Shown here: positions 6,303 to 7,735 of the stretch, piece by piece | Layout of the letters: every line of letters begins with the position of its first letter | Numbering within the stretch: position 1 is the first letter of the stretch | NCBI GenBank assembly: GCA_943354625.1 | Contig: CALRCS010000029.1 | Location: 1 to 7,735 of the forward strand | DNA length: 7,735 nucleotides | From: Candidatus Nomurabacteria bacterium | GTDB taxonomy: Bacteria > Patescibacteriota > Minisyncoccia > Phycocordibacterales > PALSA-1337 | Direction: 5' to 3' | Notes under the pieces: generated by a model | What the model saw: the letters and a program-made list of their open reading frames with translations, nothing else | Told to the model about the DNA's origin: nothing | Databases searched by the model: none | Program-made: the position numbers and the translations under genes

Positions 6303-6424
6303 TTTTTATGCCTTTTCGGCAATAGTGACAGTAATTCGCTCTTTAAAAATCAATTAAATGATTGGCGAAGCATAACCCGTGCGAGTTAGGACTATCACAT
6401 ATTTAGTTGATAATTTGCACGTAT
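6303..6424 (-). promoter_or_regulatory. Structured rpsF leader
   Basis: Between the probable start of transcription and rpsF, the minus strand can fold into three hairpins. The first is 6383-6388 with 6373-6378 (CUCGCACGGG core, 4-nt loop, one G-U pair that would be a mismatch on the other strand). The second is a long arm pairing 6365-6369 with 6335-6339 and, inside it, 6359-6363 with 6348-6352. The third is a small UGCC/GGCA hairpin (6318-6321 with 6309-6312) carrying a CCG at its stem-loop junction just before the start codon. In other bacteria the rpsF leader binds the S6:S18 complex through a conserved CCG. Autoregulation of that type is plausible here but I cannot match the full published motif. 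Confidence 0.4.
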
Positions 6425-6430
6425 TGGCAG

Positions 6431-6457
6431 ATTATCATACTAATAGATAAAATTCAA
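6431..6457 (-). promoter_or_regulatory. Probable rpsF operon promoter
   Basis: On the minus strand TTGAAT (6457 to 6452) and GATAAT (6436 to 6431) are separated by 15 bp, one or two bp shorter than ideal. The predicted start is near 6424. It lies just downstream of the hairpin assigned as the tatD terminator, the expected place for the next operon's promoter. Confidence 0.4.
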
Positions 6458-6461
6458 GAAA

Positions 6462-6488
6462 TATGACGCCATGACTAATGGCATCATA
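6462..6488 (-). terminator. Probable tatD terminator hairpin
   Basis: An 11-bp stem pairs 6478-6488 with 6462-6472 around a 5-nt loop. Read on the minus strand it has one G-U pair, whereas the plus-strand RNA would have a C-A mismatch at that place, so the RNA is probably minus. AUUUCUU follows. It lies about 75 nt after the tatD stop and just before the rpsF promoter. The U-run is short, so it may be only partly effective. Confidence 0.45.
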
Positions 6489-6503
6489 ACTCTACCAAAC
6501 AGC

Positions 6504-6550
6504 GATAAAATCCGTATAAAATTTTGATAAAATCTTAATGAAATTTTTAT
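6504..6550. repeat. Tandem AT-rich repeat, right-hand copies downstream of tatD
   Basis: Two adjacent units begin with GATAAAATC at 6504 and 6526, 22 bp apart, and each splits into two half-units, so A-tracts recur every 11 bp (6504, 6515, 6526, 6537). The unit at 6526-6550 matches 7407-7431 upstream of tatD in 23 of 25 positions. Another GATAAAAT lies at 6446. Evenly phased A-tracts tend to curve DNA. Confidence 0.6.
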
Positions 6551-6561
6551 TTTGTCTAAAA

Positions 6562-7344
6562 TTAAATATTAAACATCTCCTTAGCATTCTCTACCAACTG
6601 TATCCTCACCTTTTCTCTTTCTTCTCCCCTAATCTCTGCAATCTTATTTACAACTTCTATAACATAACTTGGTTCATTTCTTTTACCTCGATATGGTATG
6701 GGTGCTACATAGGGCGCATCTGTTTCAGTCATAATCATATTTAATGGGATATTTTTTATCACTTCATCGTAATTTCTTGCAAAAGTAATTACTCCAGTAA
6801 AAGATAATTTAAAACCAAGTTTAATAAATTCCTGCGCTTCAGAAAGATTTCCAGCAAAAAAATGAACATTGCCTTTTAATTCAAAATTTATCTTTTTATG
6901 TTTTTTTAAAACTTCTAGAGCATCAGTATAAGCATTTTCACCCTTTTTCCCATTTCTTAAATGAAGCATGAGTGGCTTTTTTAATTCATTTGCTATAGTA
7001 ATTTGCTTTTCAAAAATATCTTGCTGACGAGCTTTATCCTCAGGTAACATATGATAATAATCAAAACCAGTTTCCCCTATTCCTACGACTTTCGGATTTT
7101 GGGCTAGTTTTTTATAAAATTCTATATCAAAAACCTCTTTAGCATTATCCGCTGGATGTAGACCTATGATTGCCCATATATCTTTATTTTCTTCTGCCAG
7201 TTTTACCGCTTTTAGAGAACTTTCTCTATCTACCCCAACAACTATCATTCCCACTTCTTTTTCTTGAGCACGTGAAATAGCCTCGGAGTAATCAAGATCA
7301 AATTCGGGCAGATTTAAATGACAATGGATATCTATGTATTTCAT
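6562..7344 (-). CDS. tatD: TatD-family metal-dependent hydrolase (putative DNase)
   Basis: TatD proteins are TIM-barrel, two-metal hydrolases; studied members are 3'-5' exonucleases linked to repair and DNA turnover. The 260-residue length is typical. The metal ligands are all visible: H7 and H9 in DIHCHL, E91 in GIGETGFDYY, H128 in LMLHLRN, H161 in KGNVHFFAGN, and D209 in TETDAPY. GLHP (61-64) and the PYRGKRNEPSYV segment near the C-terminus are also family marks. The start at 7344 gives the HxH motif at the usual distance from the N-terminus. It appears to be transcribed alone: a promoter-like sequence abuts the start codon, a hairpin follows the stop, and related AT-rich repeats lie on both sides. 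The gene symbol is given at family level, since TatD, YcfH and YjjV paralogues are hard to separate. Confidence 0.93.
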   Translation of the reverse strand: MKYIDIHCHLNLPEFDLDYSEAISRAQEKEVGMIVVGVDRESSLKAVKLAEENKDIWAIIGLHPADNAKEVFDIEFYKKLAQNPKVVGIGETGFDYYHMLPEDKARQQDIFEKQITIANELKKPLMLHLRNGKKGENAYTDALEVLKKHKKINFELKGNVHFFAGNLSEAQEFIKLGFKLSFTGVITFARNYDEVIKNIPLNMIMTETDAPYVAPIPYRGKRNEPSYVIEVVNKIAEIRGEEREKVRIQLVENAKEMFNI

Positions 7345-7347
7345 ATC

Positions 7348-7375
7348 TATATAATATCATAATTCTGTGTTGTAA
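7348..7375 (-). promoter_or_regulatory. Possible leaderless tatD promoter
   Basis: On the minus strand TTACAA (7375 to 7370), a 16-bp spacer and TATATA (7353 to 7348) lead directly to the ATG at 7344; an overlapping TATTAT (7356 to 7351) is also possible. The start of transcription would fall at or next to the start codon, as proposed for ftsK. There is no Shine-Dalgarno. Confidence 0.4.
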
Positions 7376-7406
7376 CATTAGATTTTAATCAATTTTTCTC
7401 AATGGA

Positions 7407-7433
7407 GATAAAATCTTGATAAAATTTTTATCA
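7407..7433. repeat. AT-rich repeat, copy upstream of tatD, with palindrome
   Basis: The 25 bases 7407-7431 match 6526-6550 at 23 positions (two half-units, GATAAAATCTT and GATAAAATTTT, 11 bp apart). The second half extends into a 17-bp palindrome at 7417-7433 (TGATAAAA, T, TTTTATCA). It lies about 63 bp upstream of the tatD start and could be a protein-binding or curved-DNA site. Confidence 0.6.
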
Positions 7434-7492
7434 TTTAAAAATTGTATAAATTTCTTAATCTGTCACAATAATTCTATTCATTTCTTTTGTAT

Positions 7493-7561
7493 GGGGTCGC
7501 CGATGGCTCGGAATTTCAGGATTACCACCCGAGATTGCGGGTTCAATCCCCGTCGACTCCA
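7493..7561 (+). other. tRNA-like element, aberrant or degenerate tRNA
   Basis: The 3' half is a textbook tRNA. The T stem GCGGG/CCCGT (7537-7541 with 7549-7553) encloses the consensus T loop TTCAATC (7542-7548). Next comes CGACTCC (7554-7560), which pairs over seven positions with GGGGTCG (7493-7499), and A7561 follows as discriminator. CCA is not encoded. The 37 nt between acceptor strand and T stem do not form a normal D arm and anticodon arm. Instead CTCGG (7507-7511) pairs with CCGAG (7529-7533) around a 17-nt loop, and only seven nucleotides stand where a D arm belongs. It could be a decayed tRNA, a rearranged one, or a structural RNA using a tRNA-like end. The insertion sequence begins 9 nt later. 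Confidence 0.5.
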
Positions 7562-7570
7562 TATAAAGGA

Positions 7571-7735
7571 TGTGAACAGGTATTCACACTGACTAACCTC
7601 ACATACATCCTGCACTCATTAATTGAATGGGCGCAAAATGAAAATACAATCAAAGTATCGAGGAATTAAAGGATTTGTCACAGTATACAATCGTGCTGTA
7701 AGGTTCAGGTATATGATTACCGAACAAGCGAAAAG
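7571..7735 (+). mobile_element. Probable insertion sequence, left end (element continues past right edge)
   Basis: Downstream of the tRNA-like element the sequence begins TGTGAA and forms an 18-bp hairpin repeat, TGTGAA (7571-7576) with TTCACA (7583-7588). It also contains GGATGTGA (7568-7575) and TCACATACATCC (7599-7610), which are partly complementary. A transposase-like frame opens at 7638. TG at the outer end is usual for IS3/IS481-type elements. The right end is outside the window, so terminal repeats and target duplication cannot be confirmed. Confidence 0.4.
7638..7735 (+). CDS. N-terminal fragment of a probable transposase/integrase (runs off right edge)
   Basis: An ATG at 7638 opens a frame that stays open to the window end: 32 complete codons, reading MKIQSKYRGIKGFVTVYNRA and then VRFRYMITEQAK. 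I recall similar N-termini in DDE-type integrases of IS481/IS3-like elements in Parcubacteria, where MITEQAKRR-type sequence precedes a helix-turn-helix. That is recollection, not a search, and the catalytic domain lies outside the window. An in-frame TTG at 7623, just after a TAA, is the only alternative start nearby. The structured, possibly terminal-repeat sequence just upstream fits an insertion sequence. It also shows the window's first basic, Arg/Lys/Tyr-rich N-terminus outside the ribosomal genes. Confidence 0.45.
   Translation, partial: MKIQSKYRGIKGFVTVYNRAVRFRYMITEQAK

Noticed and set aside
6303..6561. Possible hidden gene between tatD and rpsF
   Set aside because: No coding frame of useful length; the stretch is explained by a terminator hairpin, promoter, repeats and the rpsF leader.
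7371..7570. Possible tmRNA gene, suggested by the T-arm-like 3' end and a GGAATTTC stretch
   Set aside because: The matching 5' acceptor strand is only 68 nt from the 3' end, and no tag reading frame or pseudoknot-length sequence is present.
7487..7669. Plus-strand open frame of 60 codons across the tRNA-like element
   Set aside because: It reads through the T arm and hairpin sequences in a different frame from the transposase-like product and has no protein-like pattern.

Overview
The window looks like a compact, AT-rich bacterial chromosome segment, most likely from a Candidate Phyla Radiation (Patescibacteria, Parcubacteria-like) organism. This is inference. It rests on short intergenic gaps, very few Shine-Dalgarno sequences, an rpsF-ssb-rpsR cluster with no rplI (L9) gene between rpsR and its terminator, and an elongation factor P whose loop matches what I recall from Parcubacteria. 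Genes end in TAA or TAG, and nothing suggests an altered genetic code.

Layout. (1) Positions 1-501, minus strand: the N-terminal 167 residues of an unrecognised protein that runs off the left edge. (2) Positions 502-692: a divergent control region with a strong minus-strand promoter embedded in repeated TGTCYTTTA motifs; the same motif recurs inside the gene. (3) Positions 693-4995, plus strand: ftsK (DNA translocase), a small membrane-anchored Ig-like protein overlapping the ftsK end, recA with its own extended -10 promoter, and efp. (4) Positions 5001-5046: a perfect 20-bp stem that terminates transcription between convergent gene blocks. (5) Positions 5058-6275, minus strand: rpsR, ssb and rpsF, transcribed rpsF to ssb to rpsR behind a structured leader. 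(6) Positions 6562-7344, minus strand: tatD-family metal hydrolase, with near-identical AT-rich repeats on both sides. (7) Positions 7483-7735: a tRNA-like element with a perfect T arm and acceptor stem but no normal D or anticodon arm, followed at once by what looks like the left end of an insertion sequence and the first 32 codons of its transposase/integrase, cut by the window edge.

The core genes serve chromosome segregation (FtsK), recombination and repair (RecA, SSB), and translation (S6, S18, EF-P). The points most worth a second look are the TGTCYTTTA array around the unknown left-hand gene, the EF-P loop lacking the usual tip lysine, the aberrant tRNA-like element beside the insertion sequence, and the 11-bp-phased repeats flanking tatD.
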